Shown here: positions 9,639-24,336 of the stretch, one piece after another | How positions within the stretch are numbered: the stretch's first letter is position 1 | Layout of the letters: each line of letters begins with the position of its first letter | Assembly (NCBI RefSeq): GCF_014066305.1 | Contig: NW_023501057.1 | Coordinates: forward strand, 124,001-188,000 | Reading direction: 5' to 3' | From: Letharia columbiana | Lineage: Eukaryota > Ascomycota > Lecanoromycetes > Lecanorales > Parmeliaceae | DNA: 64,000 nt | Made by a program: the position numbers and the translations under genes | Notes under the pieces: model-generated | The model's database searches: none | Told to the model about the DNA's origin: nothing | The model's input: only the letters and a program-made list of their open reading frames with translations

Positions 9639-12600
9639 TATTCTCTTTATACTATAATATAGAGTTATTATATATATTATTAAGTCTCTAATATAATATT
9701 ATCTATCTTTCTTCTAAAGCGATAGCGATTTATTTATTAATTATATTAAATATATAATTAAAAAAAAAAGTATATTATTAAGAAGTTAGTAGCTATAGCT
9801 AAAGGAGCTTACTACTTAAAAGATTATTTAAAAAAAAAGTCTTTTATTTATATAAAGGCTAATCTAACTAGATTAAATAAGAATCTAAAGAAAATAAATA
9901 TCTTTAATATATTAAAAGAAATAGACTCTTAGATTAAATCTTCTTTATACTCTTATTAGCTTAATATTACTAATAAATTTATTAATCTTAAATTTAGATA
10001 ATATATAAAGTTAAATCGTTATAGATAAGTTATAGATATATTATTATCTAGAAGAACTTAAGAACTTCGATAAGAAGATCTTAAATATTATTATATTATT
10101 CGTACGACGTAAAAAAAAGCGTTCTATCTTTAGAAGATATATTATTAAATTTAATTTAGATTATATCGAAGTATAACTTATAAATATTATCAAAGAAGAG
10201 TTTATTATAATCTTTATATTTATTATTAATTTATAGAATTTTATAAAAAGCGCTATTAATACTTCTAATACTTAATATAATAAATTAAAGACTTTAATAG
10301 AGAGCTTTCGAACTACTAGTCATAATATTAAGATATTTTAATAATAAAATAAATAATTTAATTAGAATATCGCTTATATTAAGATAAAGATATTAATAAT
10401 TATTATTTAGCTAAATAATAATAATAATTAATTATTTTATAAGCGAGAAATTAATAATAGACTTCGAGATTTATATAATAGATATCGTATTAATATTATA
10501 AAATTTATTAAAGAAAATAAGAAATTTAAGTAAGACTTAAAGTATAAAGAGTAATAGTTAAAAAAGTAATAATCTTATATATTAGCTAATTTAAAAAACT
10601 TCGATAAGAAAGATATAAAGTTATATCTATATCTTATTAGTCGAGTATTCTTATTAATAATATCTATTAAAACTTATATTATATCTCTATTATAAATCGC
10701 GTAAGAGAATATAGAATTAAATAAATAATATCTCGATATCTCGAATTTTTATAATATTAATAATTAAAATAAGTAAGAATAGCTAGCGTTAATATCTTAA
10801 AGCGAAATTTAAATAAAGCGCTATAATCTTTTTATTAAACTTAAGAAAATCGATTATATATAAAGATTATTATAAGTTTACTATATATAATATTATTAAA
10901 ATAAGAATAAATAAAGATATCTTAGATTTATATTAAATTATTTAAGAAATAATTAATAAATTAGATAATATATTCGAAATATATAATAAGATTATTAAAT
11001 CGAATATTAAGATATTTAATTTTAAATTTAATATAAAGAGTAATAGATAAGAAGAAATCGTTTAAGAACTTCTACGTATACGATTCTCTATAGCTATTAC
11101 TCTCTTAAAATTTACTAATATTTATAAGATATTTAATCTAAAACGATTAATCTTTATATATCTAAGATATCGAATTTTAGAATAATCTTTTAATACTTTT
11201 TAAGAATTAATTATTTTTCTATAAGTATTAAATATAAATCTTTCGAGCTATTAATAATATATTAGATTTAAAAAGTAAGAAAGATAATTAATAAAATTAA
11301 TAAGAACTTTATCCTCTCAAATAATTAATATAATACTTTCTTTACTAAAAAAAAATAATATTATTATTACAAAATTTCTATATATAAAAATATAAATATT
11401 CTTAAATTATTAATAAATAGAATTTAAAAAGAAGATAGATATTTTAAATATTTAAAGATTAAATATTATTTTAGCGATAATAATACTCTTATATAAGAAT
11501 ATAGATTTATTAATAAAAGAATAAGTTAATATAATTCTAAAAGCCGTCGATATTAAGAAGAAATTCTTTATCAAATTATTATAAGAATTAAAAAATTAAA
11601 TATCTCTAATTAAGTCGTCATTAGAGATCTAAAAGTTTTATATATAAAAATTAAAGAGTTAGAAATAGAAAGAATACTCGCTTTTATCTCTCTATTCGCG
11701 TATATTATTATTATTAAAGTCTCTTTATAAAATAAATATTAATTAAACTTTTATAGAAAAATTATTATATTAATAAAATAGATTAAGATTAATTATCTTC
11801 TTAAATATTAAAGCTTTAATATTAAGCTTTATAAATATATCTTTTATTAAAATAAATAAGTTATTTAAAATAATATTAATATAATTCTATAAATTATAAT
11901 TAGTTAATAATAAATTTAATTTTTATTTTTAATATTATATATATAATCTTAATAAAACTTATTTTAAAAGATTATATAGAAGAACTTTAATACTTAATTA
12001 TCTTATTAAAATAATTTAATATTATTTTAGAAATACTATAGCTAGAATAATATAACTCTTATATATTCTTTAAATCTAGAATTATTATATTTAATTTAGA
12101 TTATTATATATTTAACTATTTATTATATAATAAATCTATTACTATTTAAAGTAATAATAAATTTTTAAAAAAGAATTTAAATTATATAGTAAAGATTATA
12201 TTTAAAAAAAGAATATAATAAAGATTTTTATCTATATCTTTATTAAGATAATTAAAAAATTAGAGAATTAAATTATTATTATATAACTTTAAAACTTTAA
12301 ATAATTTTTTAACTTTATTAATAAGAAAGCGAAGTTTATTATTAATATCGTCGCTATTATAATAAAAGATTATAAAAAATTCTTTTATAAATTAAAAAAG
12401 AAATCTTCAATTATAAAATAGTTATAAAAATAAGTTTTTATAATATATTATAAATAACTAGATATTTAAAATCTTATTAAAACTAATAAACTTTTCTACT
12501 TATCGCTTTATTAATTATAAAATATATCTTAAAAAAAAAGTTATTTTATTATCGAAAAGAGCTTATAAACTCTTTAGAGATTAGATATTAATTATAAAGA

Positions 12601-15600
12601 AATATATTAATAAGATATTAGAAAAAGACTATATTAGATTAAGTACTTCTCTCTATATAATATTTATTCTAATTATAAAGAAACTTAATAGAGAATTTAG
12701 ATTATATATAAACTATAGAGCTCTAAATATACTTATTATTTCTAATTAAAATACTCTTTTATTAATTAAAAAGACTCTCGCTAAATTATACGCGGCGAAG
12801 ATATATAATAAATTCGATATTATAGTCGCTTTTAACGAGATTAGAGTAAAAAAGAATTATAAGAAAAAAATTATATTTCTTACTCGATATAGTCTATTCG
12901 AATATATAATAATATCTTTCGAGTTATATAATATCTCTTATTACTTTTTAAATATTTATTAATAATATCTTACGCGAATATCTAAATATATTCTATATTA
13001 TTTATTTAGACGATATTCTTATCTATAATAATATTAAAGATAAATATATTTAATATATAGAAAAGATATTAAAGAAACTTTAATAAGCTAATCTCTATCT
13101 TAATATTAATAAATATAATTTTTATATTATTAGAGTTAAATATCTAGAATTAATTATTATTATAAAAGAAGTAGAAATAAATATAAAGAAAATTAAGATT
13201 ATTACTTAATAAAAGAAATTTAGATATATTAAAGATATATAAATATTTCTAAAATTCGCTAATTTCTATTAAAAGTTTATTATAAGATACTCTAAAATCG
13301 TTATATTTCTAATAAATCTTACTTATACTTAATAGAAGAAAGACTTTATCTATTTATAGACTTAAGAATATTCTAAATAACTCGCTTTCGAAATACTTAA
13401 GAAAGCTTTTACTACTATCTTTATATTTATTTATTTTAATTTAAATAAAAAGACTTAACTAGAAATAAACGCGTTTAATTTTATAATTATTATTATTTTA
13501 TTATAAGAAGATAAAAATAAAATATTTAGATCTATAATATTTCTCTTTAAAAAGATATCTTCTATAGAGTATAATTATAATATTTATAATAAGAAACTTA
13601 TAATTATAATATAAGATCTTTAAGAAATAATATTCTAAACTAGCTAATATCTCTATCAAGAATTTTATTAAAGTTATTTTAGATTATAAGAATTTATAAT
13701 ATTTTATATTTTTTAAATAATTTAACTCTTCACTAAGTAAGATAAGACAAAGTTTCTCTTTAAATTTAACTTTTATATTATTTATCGTTTAAGAAAATAA
13801 AGTATTAAATCTAATAGTCTTATTCAATAAGTAAAAGATCTATCTAAAAATAAGAATAATAATTATATTTATTATTAATATTATATAATTTTTAAAAATA
13901 ATAATCTTAACAAAGATATTAAGAATATTATATATCTTATTATTATACTTTTAAATAATATAAAAAAAAATATTATCTCTCTAATTATAATATTATATAA
14001 ATTTAGTAAATAAAATAATATTAATAATAAGAAGTCTAATAAAGAATTATTATTAAGAGACCTTGATAGAGACTTCTTAAAGAGAAGTTTTTAGAAGAAT
14101 TAAGAGAAGTCTCTACTATTAATACTTCTAAGTTATTATATTAAATAAAAAATACTTATAATTATAATAATATTATTTAAAAAATTATTTAATTAAAGAT
14201 ATCTAAATAGAGAAAGTTATTATTTAAAATAATTAAGAATAATCTTAAGCTAAAACTAGATAATTATTATCTTTATAATAAATTATTATATATTAATAAT
14301 AGATTATATATATTAAATATTCTCGAATTATAAATTAAAATTATTAGAGATATTTATAACTCTTTATTTAAAGATTATATTAATAGATTATTAATCTATA
14401 ATAAAGTAAGTAGACTTTACTATTAATTAAGAATAACGAATTTTATTATCTACTATATTAAGAGCTATTATATCTATAAAAGATCTAAGACTTATAAAGA
14501 GAATAAATAAGATCTATTTAAATTTCTTTTTATTCTTCAAATAATACTAATAAGATATTTTTATTAACTTTATTATATTACTATCTATTTATCTTAGATA
14601 TAAATATCTTTATTAATATATTATAATAATTATAAATAAACTTAATAAGAAGAAGAAATTTATTTTTTTAAACTCTCTAAAAGTAAAGATAGTAGTTTAA
14701 ATCTTTATCGAATTTATATAGCGAGAGAAAGAATATTTATTTATTATTATCTTCGATCGAGATATTTAATTTATAATATATTTCTAGAAGAAGACTATAT
14801 AAAAGAATTAAAATTAAATCTAAACTCTTTATTATATTTTATTTAAAAATTAATAAATAAATAAAGAACGCTAACGCTATTTTAAAGTAATATCTTAAAA
14901 TTTATATTAATTATAATTAAGATAATTAGATAAATTTATTATTAATAGTAAAGTTCGAAACTAACTTCGATAAGAACGCCTTATTAAATATATTATTATT
15001 TCTTTTTATTAAAGAATATATTTCTTATTTAAAAATAAAACTCTTAATTTTTAAAATTAATTCGCTAATTAAAGAGCGAAGAGAGATATTAAATTAGCTA
15101 ATAAGATTTATCTAAAGAAGATAAATATTATAAAAAATTATTTAAAAAGTTAATTTAAATAATTATAAGCTTTATAGAAGAAGTAAACTAATTATTATTA
15201 ACTTTTAATATTAAAATTTAAAGTTAAAAATATAATTATACTTAATAGAAGAAATATTAAAATTATACGCTCTTAGTAAATTACTAAATTATAAGAATTT
15301 TAAATTATTTAAAATTATTAAAGCTTTAAATAATTTCGCTTATAAGTTAGAACTCTCAATTTTTATAAATAATATTTACTCTATCTTTTATTTATAGCTA
15401 TTATATCTCAATAATAATAACTCTACTATTAGAATAGATTAAGTCTTTATTATTATCTATCGATATTAATAAAGAAGATAAAATCTATAATATTAAAGAA
15501 ATAGTTTAATTTAAATTAGATAAATAAAAGAATAATTTCTTAACTAGTAAGAGAGAATATCTAATATATAAAATTAGATATAGAGACTCTAAGATCGAGG

Positions 15601-16042
15601 AAAACTTATTCTAATAATTATTTATAAATATAGTAGAATATTCAAATCTAATAGTAGACTTTTATTATTATTACCTCGAGGTCATTAACTCTTATTTATT
15701 ATTTAAAAGATCTTTAAGAATAATCTTCTTTATTAGCGCTACTAATTTATAGTAGCTATATTAATTTATAAAAAGATCTTAATATCATAATAAAATACTA
15801 AGTTAATATATCTAAGAATATTACTTTATATATATCTAGATATACTTTTTATAAGATCGATATCTACTATATAGTAGTTATCGCCGAAGCTTTAAATTAA
15901 AGAAGAGAATAATATTACGATTTTAATAATCTTATAATCTTACTTATTTATATTATAGCCTAATTAAACTTAGCGTATTAAGACCTTTTAATCTTTCTAT
16001 CTTACTATAAAGTTTATACTTATAATAATTCTATATAGATAG
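9639..16042 (+). mobile_element. Ty3/gypsy retrotransposon A1, RIP-inactivated
   Basis: The plus strand carries a degenerate pol gene. Reverse transcriptase is readable at about 12660-13020: RLYINYRALN, then AAKIYNKFDIIVAFNEIRV and LTRYSLFEY, with former Trp/Gln codons now stops. An integrase zinc-finger-type region is readable at about 14340-14560 (SYYIYKRSKTYKENK, resembling the usual CxxCQRxKxxxxxxQG block). A terminal word of about 55 bp beginning TATTCTCTTTATACTATAAT occurs at 9639, at 16043 (end of this copy, start of the next) and at 22145. That arrangement would be an LTR-like repeat shared by tandem copies, though I could not fix true LTR ends. No copy has an intact frame. Confidence 0.8.
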
Positions 16043-19000
16043 TATTCTCTTTATACTATAATATAGAGTTATTATATATACTATTAAGTTTCTAATAATT
16101 ACTATAAAATTCTTAATAATTAAATCTAATATTATTTATCTTTTTATTTATATAAAGATATTATCTAATTAAATTAAATAAGAAGAATTTAAAGAAAATA
16201 GAATATCTTTAATATATTAAAAGAAATAGACTCTAGATTAAATCTTCTTTATACTCTTATTACTTAATATTAGTATAAATTTAAATATCTAGATAATATA
16301 TAAAGTTAAATTCGTTATATTAGATAAGTTATAAATATATTATTATTATCTAGAAGAACTTAAGAACTTTAATAAGAAGATCTTAAATATTATTAATATT
16401 ATTCGTATAATATAAAAGAAGTTATATTTTTAGAAGATATATTATTAAATTTAATTTAGATTATATCGAAGTATAACTTATAAATATTATCGAAGAATAA
16501 AAAAGAGTTAATTATAATCTTTATATTTATTATTAATTTATAAAATTTTATAAAAAGCGCTATTAATACTTCTAATACTTAATATAATAAATTAAAGATT
16601 TTAATAGAAAGCTTTCGAACTACTAGTCGAAATATTAAGATATTTTAATAATAAAATAAATAATTTAATTAGAATATCGTTTATATTAAGATAAAGATAT
16701 TAATAATTATTATTTAGCTAAATAATAGTAATAATTAATTATTCTATAAGCGAGAAATTAATAATAGACTTCTGAGATTTATATAATAGATATCGTATTA
16801 ATACTATAAAACTTATTAAAGAAAATAAGAAATTTAAGTAAGACTTAAAGTATAAAGAGTAATAGCTAAAAAAGTAATAATCTTATATATTAACTAATTT
16901 AAAAAACTTCGATAAGAAAAATATAAAGATTATATCTTTTTTATTAGTCGAGTATTTTTATTAATAATATTTATCAAAACTTATATTATATCTCTATTAC
17001 GAATCGCGTAAAGAATATAGAATTAAATAAATAATATTTTAATATCTCGAATTTTTATAATATTAATAATTAAAATAAGTAAGATAGCTAGCGTTAATAT
17101 CTTAAAGCGAAATTTAAATAAAGCGCTATAATCTTTTTTATTAAATTTAAAAAAATCGATTATATATAAAATTATTATAAGTTTACTATATATAATATTA
17201 TTAAAATAAAAATAAATAAAGATATCTTAAATTTATATTAAATTATTTAAGAAATAATTAATAAATTAGATAATATATTTAAAATATATAATAAGATTAT
17301 TAAATCGAATATTAAGATATTTAATTTTAAATTTAATATAAAAGTAATAGATAAAAAGAAATTATTTAAGAACTTCTACGTATAATTCTTTATAGCTATT
17401 ACTCTTTTTAGAATTTACTAATATTTATAAAATATTTAATTTAAAATAATTAATCTTTATATATCTAAGATATCAAATTTTAGAATAATCTTTTAATACT
17501 TTTTAAGAATTAATTATTTTTCTATAAGTATTAGATATAAATTTTTAAGTTATTAATAATATATTAAATTTAAAAAGTAAAAAAGAAATTAATAAAATTA
17601 ATAAGAATTTTATTCTCTTATAAATAATTAGCGTAATACTTTCTTTACTAAAAGAAATAATAATATTACTATTAAAAATTTCTATATATAAAAATATAAA
17701 TATTTTAAATTATTAATAGATAGAATTTAAAAAGAAGATAGATATTTTAAGTATTTAAAGATTAAATATCATTTTAGTAATAATAATACTCTATATAAGA
17801 ATATAGATTTATTAATAAAAGAATAAGTTAATATAATTCTAAAAGTCGTCAATATTAAGAAGAATATTCTTATCGAATTATTATAAGAATTAAAAAATTA
17901 AATATTCTTAGCTAAGTCGTCGCTAGAGATCTAAAAATTTTATATATAAAAATTAAAGAGTTAGAAATAGAAAGAATACTCGCTTTTATCTCTCTATTCG
18001 CGTATATTATTATTATTAAAGCCTCTTTATAAAATAAATATTAATTAAATTTTTATAAGAAAATTATTATATTAATAGAATAGATTAAGATTAATTATCT
18101 CTTAAATATTAAAGCTTTAATATTAAGTTTTATAAATATATCTTTTATTAAAATAAATAAATTATTTAAAGTAATATTAATATAATTTTATAAATTATAA
18201 CTAGTTAATAATAAATTTATTTTTATTTTTAATATTATATATATAATCTTAATAAAACTTATCTTAAAAGATTATATAGAAGAACTTTAATACTTAATTA
18301 TCTTATTAAAATAATTTAATATTATTTTAGAAATATTATAACTAGAATAATATAACTTTTATATATTTTTTAAATTTAGAATTATTATATTTAATTTAAA
18401 TTATTATATATTTAACTATTTATTATATAATAAACTTATTATTATTTAAAGTAATAATAAATTTTTAAAAAAGAACTTAAATTATATAATAAAGATTATA
18501 TTTAAAAAAAAGAATATAATAAAGAGATCTTTATCTATATCTTTATTAAGATAATTAAAAAATTAAAGAGAATTAAGTTATTATTATATAGTTTTAAGAC
18601 TTTAAATAATTTTTTAACTTTATTAATAAAAAAAGCGAAGTTTATTATTAATATTATCGCTATTATAATAAAAAATTATAGAAAATTCTTTTATAAACTA
18701 AAAAAGAAATCTTTAATTATAAAATAGTTATAAAAATAAATTTTTATAATATATTATAAATAGTTAGATATTTAAAATTCTATTAAAATTAATAAACTTC
18801 TCTCTTATCGCTTTATTAATTATAAAATATATCTTAAAAAAAAAGTTATTTTATTATTCAAAAAATTTTTATAAACTCTCTAGAGACTAAATATTAGTTA
18901 TAAAGAAATATATTAATAAAATATTAGAGAAAGACTATATTAGATTAAGTACTTCTCTCTATATAATACTTATTCTAATTATAAAGAAACTTAATAGAGA

Positions 19001-22000
19001 AATTTAAATTATATATAGATTATAAAGTCTTAAACGTACTTATTATCTCTAATTAAAATACTTTTTTATTAATTAAAAAGACTTTCGCTAAACTATACGC
19101 GGCGAGAATATATAATAAATTTAATATTATAGTCGCTTTTAACGAAATTAGAGTAAAAAAGAATTATAAAAAAAAAATTATATTTCTTACTCGATATAGT
19201 CTATTCGAATATATAATAATATCTTTTAGATTATATAATATTCTTATTACTTTTCAAATATTTATTAATAATACTTTACGCGAATATTTAAATATATTCT
19301 ATATTATCTATTTAGACGATATTCTTTTTTATAGTAATATTAAAAATAAGTATATTTAATATATAGAAAAGATATTAAAGAAATTTTAATAAGCTAATCT
19401 CTATCTTAATATTAATAAATATAATTTTTATATTATTAAAATTAAATCTCTAGAATTAATTATTATTATAAAAAGCATTTATAAATTTGAAAAGTTTCTA
19501 TAAAATTTGAAATTGCTAATCGCGCGTATGTCGCGGAAATTATAAAATTCGTCGAATTAGTAAATCTAATTAGAATTTATCTAAATTTCGTCGGTTTAGT
19601 AACTATTCTAATCTTTTCTATTAGTTCTATCAGTTTAGTAGTAATACGTACAAAAAAGAAAAGTTCTAATAATCGACGTTGCGACGGTAAGGTTCTACGG
19701 CGACGAGTATTAACGTCAACTCAAATTTAACTACGAAATTAGACGATTTAATGAAATTAGTCGCGTAGATAATACTCTAATATAAGAATCTCTTCTACAA
19801 TCACATATTTTGAAAATAATCTCTATATATTTCTACTAAATAACGCTACTACTTAACTAATAAAAATAAGGCTTAAAAATAACGCTTAGGATATTTCTAA
19901 AATAAGTAGAATATATATACGATTTCGTTCTATAACTCTATTTCTGAGGCTGAGTTAGAAATTAGAATCGTCGTAAAAATTATCTTCTCCGTAAAAAACC
20001 ATTGAATTTCTATTATTTCACATCGTTATAGTCGAGATATCTACTACTACTACTATATAGACTTTAACTATTATTAATACTTCTATTACTTTCATTATTA
20101 CTCTAAATAAGTCTACTTTATATCTATCGATATCGATATCTTATTATCTATAATTTAGAGCTAGACTATAAAGATAATATTTCGAAATAATATAATAATA
20201 TCGTCTTAGTAAGAGAGTAGATATCGGCTTTAAATCTGAAGTATAAATAAGAAAATGAGAATAATATATATATATCGATTATAGATATCTACTATTCTTA
20301 ACGTTCTTAGTCTTATTTTAGCTGAAAATAACTTTTAAAAGTTATTTTCAAATATTTTCAAGTCTATTTTCGCTTAATAAGCGAAAATATGTAAAAATAT
20401 AATTATAGAATAATATTCTATATATATTTAACGCTAAGCTGAAAATTAGTAGAAATATCTAAGAGTTATTTTTAAAATATATAATTATAGAAGAGGCTCT
20501 AACGTATAATAATACGTATATTAATAATAATACGTATATTAATAATAATATATATTAATGTCATATATATATAGAATAATACTTAGAGTATATTAGAGTG
20601 CATTACGTAAAAATTTTGAAGTTGCTAAAAATTTTTGAAGTTGCTAAACTGGTAGAACTGGCGGAAAGGGTTTAAATATAAGCAAAGTCTGCTGAATAGG
20701 CTAAATCGTGCTGATCGTACGAACTCGGCGGAAATCGTGCGGAAATTAATTTTTTAGATTTGCAGATGAGAGTAGAAATAAATATAAAGAAAATTAAGAT
20801 TATTATTTAATAAAAGAAACTTAGATATATTAAAAATATATAAGTATTTCTAAAATTCGCTAATTTCTATCGAAAGTGTAAATTTATAATATATTTTTAA
20901 AAAAAATATATAAAAGAATTAAGATTAAATCTAAACTCTCTATTACGTTTTATCTTGAAATTAATAAATAAATAGAAAACGTTAACGCTATTTTAAAGTA
21001 ATATCTTAGAGTTTATATTAATTATAATTAAGATAATTAAATAAATCTATTATTAATAGTAGAGTTTAAAGCTAACTTTAATAAGAACGCCTTATTAAGT
21101 ATATTATTATTTCTTTTTATTAAAGAATATATTTCTCGCTTAAGAATAGAACTTTTAATTCTTTAGAATTAATTCGCTAATTAAAGAGCGAAGAGAGATA
21201 TTAAATTAGCTAATAGATTTATTAAAAAGATAGATATTATAAAAAATTATTTAAGAAGTTAGCTCGAATAATTATAAGCTTTATAAAAGAAATAAGCTAA
21301 TTATTATCGACTTTCGATATTAGAATTTAAAGTTAAAGATATAATTATACTTAATAAAAAAATATTAAAATCGTACGCTTTAGTAAATTACTAAATTATA
21401 AGAATTTCGAATTATTTAAAATTATTAAAGCTTTAAATAATTTCGCTTATAAGCTAGAACTCTCGACTTTTATAAATAATATCTACTCTATCTTTTATTT
21501 ATAGCTATTATATCTTAATAATAATAACTTACTATTAGAATAAATCGAGTTTCTACTATTATCTATCGACGTTAATAAAGAAGATAAAATCTACGATATT
21601 AAAGAAATAGTTTAATCTAAATTAGATAAATAAAAGAATAATTTCTTAACTAGTAAGAGAGAATATCTAATATATAAAATTAAATATAGAGACTCTAAGA
21701 TCGAGGAAAATCTATTCTAATAATTATTTACGAATATAATAAAATATTCGAATCTAGTAATAGACTTTTATTATTATTACCTCGAGGTCGTTAATCTTTA
21801 TTTATTATTTAAAAGACCTTTAGAATAATTTTCTTTATTAGCGCTATTAATCTATAGTAGCTATATTAATTTATAAGAGAATCTTAACTCTATAATAAAA
21901 TATTAAGTTAATATATTTAAGAATATTACTTTATATACGTCTAGATATATTTTTTATAAGATCGATATCTACTATATAGTAGTTATCGTCGAAGTTTTAA

Positions 22001-22199
22001 ATTAAAGAGAGAGAGTAATATTACGATTTTAATAATCTTATAATCTTATTTATATTATAGTTTAATTAAGCTTAGCGTACTAAGATCTTTTAATCTTTCT
22101 ATTTTACTATAAAGTCTATACTTATAATAATTCTATATAGATAGTATTCTCTTTATACTATAATATAGAGTTATTATATATATTATTAAGTCTCTAATA
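16043..22199 (+). mobile_element. Ty3/gypsy retrotransposon A2, tandem copy of A1
   Basis: It matches A1 over nearly its whole length in the same orientation (compare 10021-10200 with 16321-16500, and 12540-13160 with 18840-19470). Two differences stand out: a 1.3-kb insertion at 19476-20768 (separate entry), and a deletion of about 1.5 kb relative to A1 (A1 about 13280-14775 is missing at about 20880). Reverse transcriptase remnants lie around 18960-19330. Heavily RIP-mutated, but with a different set of C/T changes from A1. Confidence 0.8.
19476..20768. mobile_element. TIR DNA transposon (1.29 kb) nested in A2
   Basis: Comparison with A1 (about 13165) shows this segment interrupts a continuous gypsy sequence. 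Its ends are inverted repeats: the left end reads CATTTATAAATTTGAAAA and the reverse complement of the right end reads CATCTGCAAATCTAAAAA, which match apart from transitions in the RIP direction. AG flanks both sides (19474-19475 and 20769-20770), perhaps part of a target duplication. No transposase frame survives, so it is non-autonomous or destroyed. The last 140 bp (about 20630-20768) keep normal CA/TG content, unlike the rest. Confidence 0.7.
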
Positions 22200-22202
22200 A
22201 TA

Positions 22203-23158
22203 GAGTAGATATATACGATATTAAGTTACGCTAGTATTATCTTATTAAATAATCTTAATATATTATAATAATATACTCGTAAAGAAAGAAAGAAAGATAT
22301 ATTCTCGTAGCTATATTCCTAAATAGCTATATTAAATATACGTCGTTTATATATTTATATATCTATTCTTAATCTATAGCTTTTATATTCTTCGCGAATC
22401 GAATATAATCGAGCGGAGAGTTAAGTTGAGAGGCGAGAAGAGAGACGAGAGATAAGATAGAAAGTAAAGTACTATTAAGGCGAGAGAAAGAATCTTTATA
22501 ATTCTATATAGTAATCTAGTATAGAATTATAGAGAGTGTGTCGACTTAAATAAAACTACTATTATTTATACTCTTATTCTTCTCTATAATCTTCTTTATA
22601 AATTTCTTCGCAGTTTTCTTTATATTTATCTATTATAATAATTTATACTCTTATTTCTACTCTTATTATATCGACTTTAATATTATAATTAATTACTTTT
22701 ACTATAATTATAGTAAGTCGAAATACTTATTAATCGTTTAACGAAGTATTACTTAAAGCGCTAATAGAAGAATATTCGTAAAAACGTAACCTTACTCTAT
22801 CGTAAAGTCGAGAATTATTTAATTATTAAAAGATATAATATAATATTAAATAGTCTATTAAAAGAATTAACTTAATTAATTAATTTATATAGATTAAATC
22901 TAGCTACTATATAGCGAAAGCGCGAGAGCTAATTATCGATATATTATAACTATTAATCGAGTAACGATATAGATAACTTAAAAAAGAATCTAGATTAGAT
23001 ATAACTATTAATTATTAAGAAAATAAATAATTAAGTTATAAATTTATAGTAATATAAAAAAGATATTAATTATTTTATATATCTATAGAGTAGATATATA
23101 CGATATTAAGTTACGCTAGTATTATCTTATTAGATAATCTTAGCGTATTATAATAATA
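22203..23158. repeat. Region bounded by a 65-bp direct repeat
   Basis: The word beginning AGAGTAGATATATACGATAT and running through TTACGCTAGTATTATCTTATT occurs at about 22203-22270 and 23091-23158, in the same orientation. The enclosed 0.9 kb is AT-rich without readable protein motifs. It could be a small LTR-bounded remnant or a duplicated flank. Confidence 0.5.
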
Positions 23159-23945
23159 AGCGATATTTAAATTTCTTACGCTTTAATAATTATAAGACTA
23201 AATTTAAAAATTCTTTTCTTTTTTAAAAGCGTAAGTTACGTTCTATAATTAGAAAAAAATCTTAAAATTTTAATAGAAAATAAAAAAGTTATTCTTTATA
23301 TAAATAACGTATATCTATTTTTTTAATAAGAAGTCTTAAAAGAGCTAGCGAGCTAATTTAGCTAATTTAATTAAAGAGCGTAATAAACTTAAATTTATAA
23401 TTAACTATATATATAAATTTAAGATTATTTAAATAAAATAATTTATAGATAATTATATCTATAGTTTTTAAATAATTAAAAAGATTAAATTTATCTATTA
23501 GCGTAGTTAATAGCTAGTTATAAATAAGTAAATTATTAATATATATAATAGAATAAGATAGAGTTAAGCTTAAAAATCTTAAATTTATATATATAGTTAA
23601 TTATTAATTTAATAGATTTACGCTTTTTAATTAGATATCGCGAATAAATAAATTAGCGTTCGTAACCATCAAAATCTCGCCCTTCTACGCCTTTTTATTA
23701 AAAAATAGATATACGTTATTAACATATAAAATAACTTTATTATTTTCTATTAAAATTTTAAGATTTCTTTTTAAATTATAGAACGAAATGTGAGCTTTTA
23801 TATTAAAAAAGAATTTCTAAATTTAATCTTATAATTATTAAAGCGTAAGGAATTCAAATATTACTCATTAAAGATCGCTTATTAAAATTTACTCGATAGC
23901 CCTAATTATTAAAAAATGGTTATGAATTTAATTTATAAACCTTTA
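23158..23945. mobile_element. Foldback / inverted-repeat element F
   Basis: The arm at about 23158-23330 is the reverse complement of about 23690-23890, allowing for RIP-type transitions (shared words CTTACGCTTTAATAATTATA and TTAAAATTTTAATAGAAAAT). The spacer of about 360 bp holds a start fragment of repeat D (about 23530-23690). Long terminal inverted repeats with little between them are typical of foldback or MITE-like DNA elements; no transposase is visible. Element C is inserted immediately to the right. Confidence 0.6.
23530..23690 (+). repeat. Fragment of repeat family D (start only)
   Basis: This matches the first 150 bp or so of D: GAATAAGATAGAG followed by the AATCTTAAATTTATATATA and TTAATTTAATAGATTTACGC segments, compared with D2 at 54760-54850 and D3 in reverse at 59500-59640. 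It lies in the spacer of element F. Confidence 0.6.
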
Positions 23946-23950
23946 CGAAT

Positions 23951-24207
23951 ATAAGAGTAAAAGTACTCGAAGCGAACTAATAGGCTCGCTTACGTCGCTT
24001 ATTAGACTATAAGCTACGTAGCTAGAGCGAGTATTTAATATATTTAATAAAGTCTTAAATACTTATAAATTTCCTTTTCTCTTCTTTTTTCTTTAGTTAT
24101 TAGTTTATCTAGTAATTAATCTATTTATTTTATTAATTATATATCTAGATCTTATAATTATATAGCTACTATATAGTTTTATTAAAAAAGATTTTACTAT
24201 CTTATAG
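23951..24207 (+). repeat. 5' LTR of element C
   Basis: A 257-bp copy that aligns with 40303-40560, sharing words such as AATAAAGTCTTAAATACTTA and TATAGCTACTA. Preceded by the target duplication ACGAA. Confidence 0.9.
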
Positions 24208-24336
24208 TTCTAATAACTTTATTTATATAAAGTTATTTAATTTAATTATAATAAGTAACTCGCGAGTTAATTCTATTAATTTACGAAGTAGAAATATTTT
24301 ATTATAACTAACTAATAACGTTTTTAACTTAATAGA

